Shown: positions 1 through 9,687 of the stretch, in pieces | Layout: the number at the start of each line of letters is the position of its first letter | Position numbering within the stretch: the first letter of the stretch is position 1 | NCBI GenBank assembly: GCA_033398695.1 | Contig: CM065815.1 | Span: 8,116,501-8,180,500, forward strand | Origin: Orobanche coerulescens | Lineage: Eukaryota > Streptophyta > Magnoliopsida > Lamiales > Orobanchaceae | Direction of reading: 5' to 3' | Length of the DNA stretch: 64,000 nt | Program-made: the position numbers and the translations under genes | Notes under the pieces: generated by a model | What the model was told of the DNA's origin: nothing | The model's database searches: none | What the model saw: only the letters and a program-made list of their open reading frames with translations

Positions 1-74
1 TCCATCCTTATTTCTAATATTCTCATTTTATTTATTACTATTATTATTATTATATTTTCTTTTTCATTTTTTAG

Positions 75-3000
75 TCAATAGTCACAGGTTCATTACAAAG
101 TAAAATACACCTCCAAGATTCACCCCACATATATTCACAAGAATTTGATTGTTCCCTCAACTGTTCTCAAATTCCACATGTGGCAACAAATATAATCGAC
201 CCGCCGACCAATGCATGTCCAGAGTACTTCAGATGGATCCACGAAGATTTAAGGCCTTGGAGAAAAACCGGGATCACAAAGGAGACGGTCGAAAAAGCCA
301 AGGACGTCGCGCATGTTAGGATCGTCGTAGTGAACGGCAGATTATACACGGAGAAGTACAAAAAAGTGTTTCAGACCAGAGATATTATGACAGTATGGGG
401 CATATTACAGCTTTTAAGGTTGTACCCGGGGAAACTATCGGACTTGGATTTGATGCTAGAGTGTGGCGACAAACCAGTGATCAGAAGACGCGATTATGGC
501 AGTCGAAACGCTTCGATCCCTCCGTTGTTTCACTATTGTGGAGATGGATTTAGTTATGATATCGTGCTTCCTGACTGGTCCTTTTGGGGTTGGTAAACTT
601 TTTAAACTTTTCGGAATTTAGAGTTAATTGCAAAAACACCCCTAAGAATTGGTCTGATTGCAAAAAAAGACGATAGTATTTCAAAACTGCAAACATCTCA
701 TGATATTTGTTTCTGTTTTACAAATTGCACACTCACGGGAAGGGTATTATCAAATAAAAACAATAAGTACAGTCCTGAAAGGGTGTTCAATATATAAGGG
801 TGTGTATTTTAATGTTCAAGGTAACTAGATTTTTTGTAATTATGCTCGACAGTAGGGGAGTCATGTTCCATGATGTATGTGTTGATTTTACAATATCAAT
901 CACGTATTGTGACATGACAATAGCAATTATCTCAAACTCATCGCCGTCTCATGATATTTTCCATATAAATGGAAAAACCTACGATGTTGACGGTTTTGGA
1001 ATTTCGTTCTATTTCTTCTTCATATGAAGGTTGCGACAGGAAGGGCATCCGGCGTAAATGTTATTTGCATGAGTTATGGTGTTAACTAATTTTAGACAAT
1101 TAAACGACACTATAATCTTCATGCCACCGACCCCAACATAGTTGGGATGATGATGATGATGATGATGATGATGCTCGGCAGTAGGGGTAATTTTTGTAAT
1201 TATCGCGTCATGATAATGATGTGGGATAATTGAACTCTAGTAATATGAGCCATGCCATGTTTGTTATTGGTCTTAGAGAGTGATTGCAAACACTAAAAAA
1301 AGTGATCCTCGGCGGGTAATCACTTTTTTTAAGTGTTTCCAAACGCACTCTATTCAAATATATAGGAAGCGATTTGATCTACTTTATACTTTTTGCAGGC
1401 CCGAGGTTAATATCAAGCCATGGGAAGAACTGAAAGAGGATTTAAAAGAAGGTAACAAAAGAATCAAGTGGAAAAATAGAGAACCTTATGCTTATTGGAA
1501 AGGAAATAGTAAGCTAGGCGCTGCAAGGCGCGACTTGGTAAAATGCAATGCCACTGAGGGACAAGATTGGAAAGCTCGAATTTTTGGCATGGTACGGAAG
1601 AACCACGGTATACTACTAAAGTACGAGCCTTGAAAATTAATGAAAAAAATGAAAAGATAATTACAAAAGCTACCCCTAAGTTCTGGTCTAATCACAAAAA
1701 CAAGGTTATCTTCCAAATTAAAAACAACCCCCTGAAAATTTATATTTGTCTCGCAAAAGTGCACCCTCAAGTGGAGACAAGAGGGGAGCTATTTATGGGG
1801 TAAATAAGAACCTCAAGGGGTTATTTGTAATTTAAAAGATAATGTGTTGTTTTTTCTAGTTAGGCAAAACCATAGGGGTAAGTTTTGTAATTAACCCAAA
1901 AATGAAATATCACCTAATTTGTATCCTTAATATTTGAATATTGTAGCATGATGCTTTGACATGTATATCTTTTATAGACAAAAACTTATTTCAGACTGTC
2001 TGATGGTCCCATAATGATATTTTTCAGTATTAGAAACGGTACCTTTTTCCATTGTTTCCAATGGAGCCAAAGACTCCTTATTCTTTGGTTCTCGATTATA
2101 ATGGAATAAAACAAAATGACTCACTAAACTGGCTACACTTCTTTTTCTCATGAAATACTAGTCATTCCATGCAATTCTCGATGCAATTTTCATTTTGGAT
2201 CATCCGGAAACAGCCTCTCTGTGTTAAGACAGGGGTAAGGCTGCGTACACCCGATCCCCCCTTACCCCGCTTTTTGCGGGAGCCGTTGAGGGGTTGTTGT
2301 TGTTGTAGAAACGGTACCTTTTAAGTTTTGGATAATTCTGGAACTTATAAAGTATCATTTATAATCCGGACAAGTACCATCTGACATGAGTGTTTATTTT
2401 ATTTTATTTTATTGTTATTATTATTATTACTTTTTCGTATGTAGGATTGGCATGAAGAGAAGAAACAAGGTTTCAGAAGTTCTGATTTAGCTAGCCAGTG
2501 CACTTATAGGTAAATGCATGCCTTTCTTATAATATAATGATATTGCATTATTCTTTTTTCACTCACTCCACATTTTTATCTTTCAATCATGTGTTTGGAT
2601 TTATATAAGGCAGATACAAGATTTATGTTGAAGGAGTATCATGGTCTGTTAGCCAAAAGTATATCTTAGCTTGCGACTCTATGACTTTGATTGTGAAACC
2701 ACGTTTCTACGATTTCTTCACAAGAAGTTTGCTGCCCTCGATTCACTACTGGCCGATTGACGAAAAGAACAAGTGTGGATCTATAAGATATGCAGTTGAA
2801 TGGGGCAACAAGTACACACACAAGGTAATAAGAAAAAAAAAAAAACTGTTAATTTTAAGGAATAATTACAAAAACTACCCCTGATGTTTGGTCAAGTTAC
2901 TGAAACATTCATGTTACCTTTCATCCTTGTCGTTAGTGGAACTAACAAAAAGTAATGACATGATTTTACAATTAATTGTCTAAACTTTTGTAAATATTAC

Positions 3001-4223
3001 AAATAACTCCAAAAAAATTTACATTTTAGTTCTACATTCCTCAGTTTTTTATACATGACACAAATGGTCAGACCAAAAACTGGGGTTATTTGTAATATTT
3101 CAAAACTTTTGAGGACTGTAAGTATAAAATAGTTGATCACATCATCAGATTCTAGCACGCCAACTAAAGGATGGGCTAAAATGTAAGCGAACTGAAACCT
3201 CATTTGTAGTTCTTATAATTATTAAAGTTAGCTGGCTTTTCAATAAATACCACAAACCTCACGAGTAATTTTTGTAATATCCCTTAAATTTAAGCGTTAG
3301 TTACAACAATACCCTTAATTTTACTCTAATTGCAAAAATGCCCACCTATCTTTCAAAATTACAAATACCTCGTGACGTTTTTTTTTAATAACAAAATTCA
3401 AAATCAATAAACAGTATTTTGTTAAGTAGATACAAACCTCAAGAATATTTGTAATCTTGAAAGTTGGCCGGATTTTTTTTTTTTTGCAACTAGGCCAAAC
3501 TAGAGGTGGTATTCGGGCCGGGACCGGGCCGGGCGGCTAAAGCCGCTCCATTTAAGGGCCGGGTCGGTCCTTCTTTTTGGCGGGCCGGGCCGGGCCAGTC
3601 TTTTTTTACAAACATAAGGCCCGGCCCTGCCTGGCTGCCCACATCCCATTGTGTTCATGGCCGGGCCGGGTTGAACATTTTTTTTCTACAGAAATTTTAT
3701 TACAAAGACCAACAAAATGAACTTGAACTTTATTATAAAGAAAGAACAACACTCTCCCCCTCTCTCTCTCTCTCTCATTTTACTCCTCTTCAAGTTAATT
3801 GCGAAGTGCTCCTATAGTGCATCGGACTATTGTCGGGTGTGAAATGTTAGTGGAACTTAATTGTTGTAACAGGCACAGGATATTGGAAAGGCTGGGAGCA
3901 AATTTGTACAAGAAAATCTAGCAATGGAGTATGTTTACGACTATACTCTCCACCTCTTGAACGAATACGCAAAGCTTCTGAAATATAAGCCTACTGTCCC
4001 TCAAGGGGCAGTAGAAACGTGCTCAGAGACTTTAGTCTGCTCTGTCAGAGGACAAAAAAGGAGATTCATGAAACATTCCATGGTGAAGAATCCATCTCAC
4101 ACTCTTCCATGCAACTTGCCTCCTATTTACGAACTTGCAGCTCTTCGTGATTTCATACGGAGAAAAGAAAATCTAACGAAACAAGTCGTGTCTTGGGAAA
4201 GAAGTGAAAGCAATAGCAGTTGA
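75..4223 (+). CDS. Protein O-glucosyltransferase, Rumi/CAP10-like (GT90), 3' part
   Basis: Five exons read with GT-AG borders: 75-592, 1399-1591, 2445-2509, 2614-2824 and 3873-4223 (TGA). They join in frame to 445 codons; earlier exons lie left of the window, since 75 follows a pyrimidine-rich intron end (AG at 73-74). The protein matches the plant family-90 glycosyltransferases (KDEL/DUF821, Rumi homologues), which act in the secretory pathway and transfer a sugar to protein or polysaccharide acceptors. Landmarks seen are CPEYFRWIHEDLRPW, PDWSFWGW (Trp split over intron 1), EPYAYWKGN, DLASQC, YKIYVEG, KYILACDS, FFTRSLLP and VYDYTLHLLNEYAKLL. No frameshift or stop is seen. The introns hold several small transposons. 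Family assignment is confident; donor and acceptor sugar are not known from sequence. Confidence 0.9.
625..1202. mobile_element. Small TIR element in intron 1, interrupted by a SINE-like repeat
   Basis: The left end starts TAATTGCAAAAACACCCCT; the reverse complement of the right end is TAATTACAAAAATTACCCCT. Without the insert at 859-1170 the element is about 250 bp. It belongs to the same family as 1658-1893. No transposase is encoded. Confidence 0.55.
859..1170 (+). mobile_element. SINE-like retroposon with (ATG)n tail
   Basis: A 312-bp insert bounded by a 17-bp direct repeat with one mismatch, ATGCTCGACAGTAGGGG (842-858) and ATGCTCGGCAGTAGGGG (1171-1187). It ends in CCCAACATAGTTGGG followed by (GATGAT)n. 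Related minus-strand copies lie at 30131-30472, 4923-5045 and about 8270-8445. I see no convincing pol III A and B boxes, so it could be a LINE 3' end rather than a tRNA-type SINE. Confidence 0.65.
1658..1893. mobile_element. Miniature TIR element (MITE) in intron 2
   Basis: A 236-bp element with 20-bp terminal inverted repeats, TAATTACAAAAGCTACCCCT on the left and TAATTACAAAACTTACCCCT (reverse complement) on the right, 18 of 20 matching. It begins about 66 bp after the exon 2 donor. Non-coding. The target duplication is not clear. Confidence 0.6.
2048..2305 (+). mobile_element. SINE with (TTG)n tail in intron 2
   Basis: Flanked by an exact 17-bp target duplication, TAGAAACGGTACCTTTT (2031-2047 and 2306-2322). 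The 3' half has the block typical of plant TS-type SINEs (GGGTAAGGCTGCGTAC, then CCCCGC...GCGGGAGCC) and the tail is GTTGTTGTTGTTG. The first ~170 bp do not show the usual tRNA-like head, so the 5' end may be replaced or decayed. Confidence 0.75.
2863..3280. mobile_element. Probable decayed TIR element in intron 4
   Basis: The left end TAATTACAAAAACTACCCCT is the terminus seen at 625 and 1658. A weaker inverted match (TAATTTTTGTAATA) ends near 3280. Several AGGGGTTATTTGTAAT-like stretches lie inside, so the true right end is uncertain. Confidence 0.35.
3501..3857 (+). mobile_element. Truncated hAT-like element abutting exon 5
   Basis: It starts TAGAGGTGGTATTCGGGCC and continues with GGCC-rich subterminal sequence. 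Positions 3501-3857 match the reverse complement of the right part of the complete element at 42733-43678, including the CT-rich run and the block ending GTGTGAAATG. The match stops 15 bp before exon 5 of the glucosyltransferase, so only one end remains. Confidence 0.65.
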
Positions 4224-4496
4224 AGGAAAAGAAAAAGAAAAGCTTTGGAGATATGAGATTATGATCAAAAGTTCTTGGAAGTGTTTTCTTACTTTTTATT
4301 CAGATATTTATGCACTTGAAATTCTTTAACTGTGTTTACATAAGAGCTTGATGTCACTGGTTGGATAATCAGGTTCTTCACTTTTCTTTATATTTCTGTA
4401 ACAAAATAATAATAATAATAATAATAATAATAGCAGTAATAATAACAATAATTATTATTATCAACTTGTGCATCTCAACTCCACCGGACGTGCAGG

Positions 4497-4577
4497 TCCC
4501 AAAGTGGGGATGACTTAGTGGTAGAATGGTGTTGCTCGGAGGCTAAAGGTCACGGGTTCAAACCCCACCAACACCAT
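4497..4577 (+). repeat. tRNA-like segment with A- and B-box motifs
   Basis: TGACTTAGTGGTAGA resembles a pol III A box and GGGTTCAAACCCC a B box, about 35 nt apart. The acceptor stem does not fold as a tRNA; instead ATGGTGTTG pairs with CAACACCAT around the B box. Best read as a SINE head or tRNA relic, not a working tRNA gene. Confidence 0.4.
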
Positions 4578-4921
4578 TAGGAGCGGGCCGGGTCAGGAGC
4601 GGGCCATGCCAGGACCGGCCAATAAAGTTACTAGGCCGGGCCGGTCATGGGCGGTTCTTGGCCGGGGTGTGCCGGTTTTGCCCGGTTCCTAATATTTAAA
4701 ACAACAATATTTTTCTTATATATATATATATATATATTTAAAATACATTATAAAATAATAAAAATTAGTGGGCCGGGCTGGGTTATGGGCTGGACTTAAT
4801 TTTGAAAATCAAAACTGGAACTGGAACTATCCACCCTAATAGTGGGCTAGACCGGTCCTGGCCGGCCAAGACCAGGACGGCCCACATGACACAAAATCCA
4901 GCCCGAGCCGCTGCCTAGCTC
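4577..4921. mobile_element. hAT-like GGCC-rich non-coding element
   Basis: A GC-rich stretch of GGGCCGG motifs at both sides of an AT-rich centre with a TA microsatellite. The right end in reverse complement reads TAGAGCTAGGCAGCGG, close to hAT termini of this window, and the left end TAGGAGCGGGCCGG is similar. No 8-bp target duplication was found. Confidence 0.4.
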
Positions 4922-4922
4922 T

Positions 4923-5045
4923 AACTCCAACTATGTTGGGGTAGTCGACATGAGATTATAGTGTCAATTAAAATTAGTTAACACTATAAAGTTATGCGAA
5001 AATAAGGTGGCAAAAATTATTATGCTGGATGCCGTTCATGTCGCA
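4923..5045 (-). repeat. Fragment of the (ATG)n-tailed retroposon family
   Basis: Contains CCAACTATGTTGGGGT, the GATTATAGTGT...TTAACACTATAA block and ATGCTGGATGCCGTTCATGTC, shared in inverted orientation with 1029-1150 and in the same orientation with 30170-30330. It is truncated and runs into the duplicated exon that follows. Confidence 0.55.
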
Positions 5046-5065
5046 ATGTGGCCTTCTATTTACGA

Positions 5066-5320
5066 AATGTGCTCACTGTCATAGACTCAGAGGACAAAAG
5101 AGGAGACTGATGAAACATTCCATGGTGAAGAATTCATCATACATACACACCTCCATTCAACTTGCCTCCCATTTACGAACTTGCAGCTCTTCATGATTTT
5201 ATACAGAGAAAATAAAATCTAACGAAACAAGTCGTGTCTTGGGAAACAAGTGAAAGCAATAGCAGTTGAAGGGAAAACAAAGCTTCGGAGATAGGAGATT
5301 AGGATCATTCAAGTTCTTGG
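5066..5320 (+). pseudogene. Duplicated, broken last exon of the O-glucosyltransferase
   Basis: The sequence closely follows exon 5 of the upstream gene (about 4019-4290): GAAACATTCCATGGTGAAGA, TTTACGAACTTGCAGCTCTT and the end AGTGAAAGCAATAGCAGTTG recur. The reading frame is lost: there is an insertion in the Ser-His-Thr region, and the codon after AGAAAA has become TAA (GAA in the intact gene). The 3' UTR start is copied too, so this is a genomic segment duplication about 1 kb downstream, not a retrocopy. Unlikely to be translated. Confidence 0.8.
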
Positions 5321-5336
5321 GAATGTAGTTCGATAT

Positions 5337-5537
5337 TTGTATAGAACTCTATGTTGCTTGATGTTGGGAGAGTTGGAGACGGGTGCTATTGCATTACTTA
5401 AAAGGGTTCAGAAGATTTCGATGTCTCAGGATGTTGGGAGGCGTGCTGCTCCTCATATTTTTACTCGAGTTGGTTTTCTTATTGCAAAAGGAGTGGTGGC
5501 CCAGATAGTATCTCGGCTTCCCACTAATTTCTTGTAA
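5337..5537 (+). other. Short open frame, unidentified
   Basis: A 66-codon open frame ending VVAQIVSRLPTNFL-stop, followed within 30 bp by AATAAAATTTG and a T/A-rich run. I do not recognise the family. The composition is coding-like (GC higher than the flanks) and the end resembles a 3'-terminal exon or retroelement 3' end. No start or splice signals stand out, so it may be a gene fragment. Confidence 0.3.
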
Positions 5538-5574
5538 AATGTTATTCATCTAATAAAATTTGTTTTTTTTAAAA

Positions 5575-6285
5575 AATAAATAATAATAATAATAATAATA
5601 GTAGTATTAGACAACACACACACACACATAAATATATATAACAACAACAATAATAATATATATTACAACAATAATAATAATGATAATAATATCACACAAA
5701 AATAAATATAACAACAAAAAAGTTATTATATTACAACAATAATAATAATAATAATAATAAATATAATTGTCATACTACTACAAATTATATGTAATACTAT
5801 TGATAATACTAATATAAATAATAATAAGAAGAAGAAAATGATTAATAATAGTAAAAATTATATATAATATTGTTGATAATATTGAGATTAATATTAAGTA
5901 ATAATTAATAATAAAATTAGAAAACAATAGAAATAATAATAATTATTACTTCTATTACAACAACAACGAAAATGATAATAATAAGATTAATATGAATATT
6001 AATTATATATAATATTATTTGATAATACTAATTAATATCAATAATACTCCTAGTAATTAATTGTATTAAAAAATAATATAATAATTATCTATACTACAAC
6101 CATAAAATAATAATAATAATAATGAAGTAAGCAATTATAATAATTATTAAATATAATATTATTGATAATAATAATCAATTATATTGATTCTAAAGTTGAA
6201 TTGAACGGAACTGAATTGAATTGAACTGAACTGAACTAAACTGATAAACTGAACTAAACTGAAATTAAGCCCAAAAAATGAGAGC
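5575..6285. repeat. AT-rich (TAA)n dispersed repeat
   Basis: About 700 bp of TAA/ATT-rich sequence ending in GAACT-rich direct repeats and AAGCCCAAAA. A second copy in the same orientation lies at 25436-26355. No coding capacity. Confidence 0.6.
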
Positions 6286-7024
6286 TTTGTCGCCAACGAA
6301 GAATCTACATTAATAAAAAGAGGAATGACCCAAAGGTACAAAGTAAATGAGTGTTTTTCCATAAAACCGAATAAATTTAATTTTGCTACCTAAAACTCAA
6401 CTTTTCTTATACTTATTATAAATATTCCAGTTACATCCTTACTTAAATTTAAAAATATAAGAGGATATTTTACACAAACGGACTGACAGTCGACCACCCC
6501 AGCCAGATGACCACCGTCGGCAGCTGATTGATGGCCGGTGAACGCAGTCGTCGTCCGACCACAGGCAGGCATCGCCAGAATTCTTTTTTTGGTCGATCGA
6601 CCACCCCAACCGTTCTTGATTTTTTTTATGATATTTATATTGAAAATAGTATTTTTACCATCATTGCCTATTACTAATCACCACAATTAACAAAACTACT
6701 CACTGATAATTCATATTACCGACCGGTATTTCAAATTACCATATGGTAACAATTCACTGTCACAGATCATGTCCAGTTACCACTGGCTAACTTGTTAACA
6801 AAATTACCCAATAGTAATTTAGATTACCGACAATTATTCTAAATTATCGAACGACAAAAAACGTGACATTTTTTCGAGAAATAGGAGAAATTGTTTTTGC
6901 CGCCAGAAAAAAACTTAAAATAAATGATTTCTTTCATTTCCCCCGTTGATCAGGCTATCTTCTTCCCAAACACTAAAAATGTTTCCCTCTATTTTTCTCA
7001 TACACACAAACCAGTATAAATTGA
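6286..7024. other. Intergenic sequence without recognised genes
   Basis: Mostly AT-rich. A short GC-richer patch at about 6480-6570 (GTCGACCACCCCAGCC and similar) has a related motif at 6592-6612 (GGTCGATCGACCACCCCAAC), a possible small repeat. No gene, RNA or complete transposon recognised. Confidence 0.5.
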
Positions 7025-7030
7025 TTGAGT

Positions 7031-7225
7031 TTTTTTAACAATCTGGATCTAATCCACTATGCCTGCATCGTGAAAAGACGTCTCGTGTTAGCTGAATTCA
7101 ACTCCAAGGACACCGCGCTCGGTGCTGTCGTCCCCAGATGCCTCGACAAGATGTCGTCATACCACGCCACGTTCACGCACACCGTCTGCTTGCGTACCTA
7201 CATCTTCTTGATCGAATTATCATAG
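7031..7225 (+). pseudogene. Phytolongin (plant longin-domain SNARE-like) fragment
   Basis: The frame reads LDLIHYACIVKRRLVLAEFN, then SKDTALGAVVPRCLDK, HATFTHTV and TYIFLIEL before a stop. This follows the first ~60 residues of plant phytolongins, membrane proteins with an N-terminal longin domain that act in secretory trafficking: (I/V)xYxCIAxGxxVLAEF, CLEKTPP and FSHTV...TYTFLID. The FVYF strand, the rest of the longin fold and the membrane anchor are missing, so only a fragment remains. The upstream start is not certain. Identification is from remembered family pattern; no search was run. Confidence 0.55.
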
Positions 7226-7384
7226 GACAACTGCGGCGTATCGAGCTTTGGAGTTGAGCAATCCGACGGCTGAAGAAGTTCATGGCGGTTGGTGGTGTGG
7301 TGGGCATGGGCAATCCGACGGCTCACGAGAGAAAAGAGAGCAAAGAAGAGAAGAAAATGAGAGAGATGCAGGTGAGAGAGAGAG

Positions 7385-7763
7385 GAGCGTGATTTTGTTC
7401 ACCTCCCTTCTTAAATGGGAGGGTAATTTTTGACATATAAAAATTAAATTTTTTAATTTCTGTTTCTTCTATGTTATTTTATTTGTCGAGATTTTTAATT
7501 TGAGTATAATTTTGATACATAATTTTTTAGTTTTGAATTTTTTTTATTTTGAATGAGAAATTAATTTTTTTATTTATGAAAATAATTTTTTCAAAACTAA
7601 AAAATTATGTATTAAAATTATACTCAAATTAAAGATCTCGACAAATAGAATAACATAAAAGAAATAAAAATTAAAAAATTTAATTTTTATATCTCAAAAA
7701 TTATCCTCCAATTAAGGAGGGTAAGTTCACCCTCTTTTAAGGAGGGTGAACAAAATCACACTC
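7385..7763. mobile_element. Foldback MITE, possibly Mutator-like
   Basis: Two arms of about 170 bp are nearly perfect inverted repeats around a short AT-rich centre. The termini are GAGCGTGATTTTGTTCAC and, in reverse complement, GAGTGTGATTTTGTTCAC. A 9-bp GAGAGAGAG lies on both sides, fitting a Mutator-type duplication, although the flank is itself low-complexity. Confidence 0.7.
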
Positions 7764-7786
7764 GAGAGAGAGAATAGCAAAAAGTA

Positions 7787-8265
7787 GGGCTGTCTAAAAG
7801 ATTCGTGGTTAGTGGTTTTAAGCAGAATCGAACCGAACCGACGTGGTTTCGATTAACCGAGAACTACTATTTGTGGTTAGGGTGCGGTTTGTGGTTCCTA
7901 CTTCAAAAAAAAATATGGTTAGTGGTTGACCGGAACCGAATGGTTCCAGAACCACAGAACCACAAATCGAAATTACGATAAATTAATAAATTATAATTAT
8001 ACATTTTTATCCTAAAATGAAATTCAATTGAATTAATAATATGTAAATTTAATTGTTGGATTTATGGATTAATTTTGACTTATAGTTGTTGGATCTATGG
8101 ATTAGTTGTGTTGTTGTCTACTATTTTTGTTTTAAAAGATAAATTTTAGCATTTTAGAATTGATTATTTCAGATTTTTTCGGATAAAAAAAAAAGAAAAA
8201 TGGTTTTTAAGGTTAACCGAACCGAAACTATATATAATCGGTAAAAAAAATCTCGCGGCAAAAAA
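7787..8265. repeat. Decayed hAT-like repeat (AACCGAACCG-rich)
   Basis: It begins TAGGGCTGTCTAAAAG, a hAT-style terminus, and carries repeated GTGGTTAGTGGTT and AACCGAACCG motifs at both ends (near 7805-7960 and 8210-8240). The opposite terminus is not recognisable. Non-coding. Confidence 0.4.
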
Positions 8266-8269
8266 ATAT

Positions 8270-8445
8270 TATGCTGGATGCTTTTCAGGTCGCAAACTTC
8301 ATACGAATAAGAAATAAAATGAAACTATAGAAGCATCATCATTAGCATGAGTTTCTTCCGGAAAATATATCATGTGAGACGATGCTAAGTTGAGATAATT
8401 ATCGACAACTAAAAATCTAAAAGAAAATTGAGATTGGATGCCCAG
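8270..8445 (-). repeat. Copy of the (ATG)n-tailed retroposon family, partial
   Basis: Shares ATGCTGGATGC, TTTTCAGGTCGCAA and the GATGCTAAGTTGAGATAATT block with 30290-30445 and, inverted, with 900-1070. It abuts the end of the actin-depolymerizing-factor pseudogene and may have removed that gene's last codons. Confidence 0.5.
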
Positions 8446-8454
8446 CCCAACTTA

Positions 8455-9426
8455 CTTGGATCGGTTGCTTGTAACTCAACCCGAATGCCGTCTAGCTCTC
8501 TTTTGAATCTGTCTTTTGAACTTGCATACAACATCTTAGTTCTCACCTTTGCAGTGTCTGGTGACCTGCAAGTCCAAGAATGTCATTCACCTGTTTCTTT
8601 CCCTTTTTTTTTTAATCATAAAATAGTTTTTCTTGTGGTCTGAATTTGAATCTTACATGTAATGTTGTTTCATTACATTATTGAATAAAATGCATTATAA
8701 TAGTTTGAGATTAGACTATTGCAAGGGTAAAATATTGTGACAGTGCCTAACTTCATGAAACTATCCAAGTGTTGTCTAGTACTTAAAAAGAAGTGATTGT
8801 CTGTTTATGGATAAAAACTGAAAATCCCTGAAAAAGGGAAGTCCGGTGCACGAAGCGTCCCCGTAAGGCGAGGGTCCGGGGAAGGGTCCCACCACAAGGG
8901 TTTATAGGGGGCAAGGCTAATTGGCAAGAGGCCGCTCCTAGGACTCGAACTCGTGACTACAGATCACGCAGCAGCAGCTCTTACCGCTGCGCCAAGGCTC
9001 CCCTTATAAAAATTGAAAATCCCCAAAAAGCTAAGAAAAAAGCGTGAAAAACTAAAATTTGAACTACAACTAGCGGAATGTATTCCGTCAGTCTGTATGA
9101 CACAAGTTTTTCGCTATAAAAGTAACATGATCACAACTATCACGTTCATAATAGACAACATTCACAAAAGAAAGCAAGTCGAAGGCACGTATAGTTACAG
9201 TGCGATGGAAAAAGATATTGCTCTTGTGGCAATTCTCATTTGTTGTAAAGTCGTAATCGGAAAAACAGCATATCGACAGTCAAGCAAGCTGTTGGCGAAA
9301 TCATCATAAGTTTCAGTGCTGTCGTCAATCTTGAACACGAAATGTCTGAAGTTTCCTTTTCGGCTATAGCTCCAAGAATCTCAGCTTGCACTCATCACTC
9401 ACACCAATTCCAGATGCTGGATTTGC
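8455..9426 (-). pseudogene. Actin-depolymerizing factor (ADF/cofilin) pseudogene, exons 2-3
   Basis: Read on the minus strand. Exon 2 (9426 down to about 9203) follows an intron end ACAG and gives ANPASGIGVSDECKLRFLEL, then a TAG stop, then FRVQD and, after frame changes, TYDDFANSL and TTNENCHKSNIFF. Exon 3 (8565-8455) follows TTGCAG and reads [37 protein letters not shown]. Intron positions (after the first residues; Trp split TG/G before SPD) match plant ADF genes, so this is a decayed genomic copy and not a retrocopy. The internal KQKQVVVEK region is lost, and the last residues run into a repeat. ADFs sever and depolymerise actin filaments; this copy cannot. A SINE sits in its intron, and the 9499 retroelement sits in what was intron 1. 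Confidence 0.8.
8837..9005 (-). mobile_element. tRNA-derived SINE
   Basis: On the minus strand it starts GGGGAGCCTTGGCGCAGCGG (tRNA-like A box) and has the B box GAGTTCGAGTCC, then GGCCTCTTGCC and the body GGACCCTTCCCCGGACCCT ending GCACCGGACTTCCC. This is a widespread plant SINE layout. Near-identical ~25-bp flanks (8811-8836 and 9006-9030, containing GAAAATCCC) are the target duplication. It lies in the ADF pseudogene intron. Confidence 0.85.
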
Positions 9427-9687
9427 CTGTTCCCAAATTGACAATGAGAAACTTAAGCTTTGATGTTTGAACAATAAGAAATCAGACAAATATAGTTCTG
9501 TTGTAAATGGAGGAGGAGAAAGAGAGAATAAAGTAGAGAGAAACTGTAGAGAATTCGAGGTGTAATCAGATCTATTATTACGAGGACTTCAGGCCTCTAT
9601 TTATAGGGAGATACAGAGCTAGGGTTTGGGGTTAAGGGATGAGTATCACTACTATTTGATACATATCTAAAAGATATGCTTACAACA

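Noticed and set aside
4497..4577. A possible functional tRNA gene
   Set aside because: A- and B-box-like motifs are present, but no acceptor stem pairs as in a tRNA and no anticodon arm is convincing.
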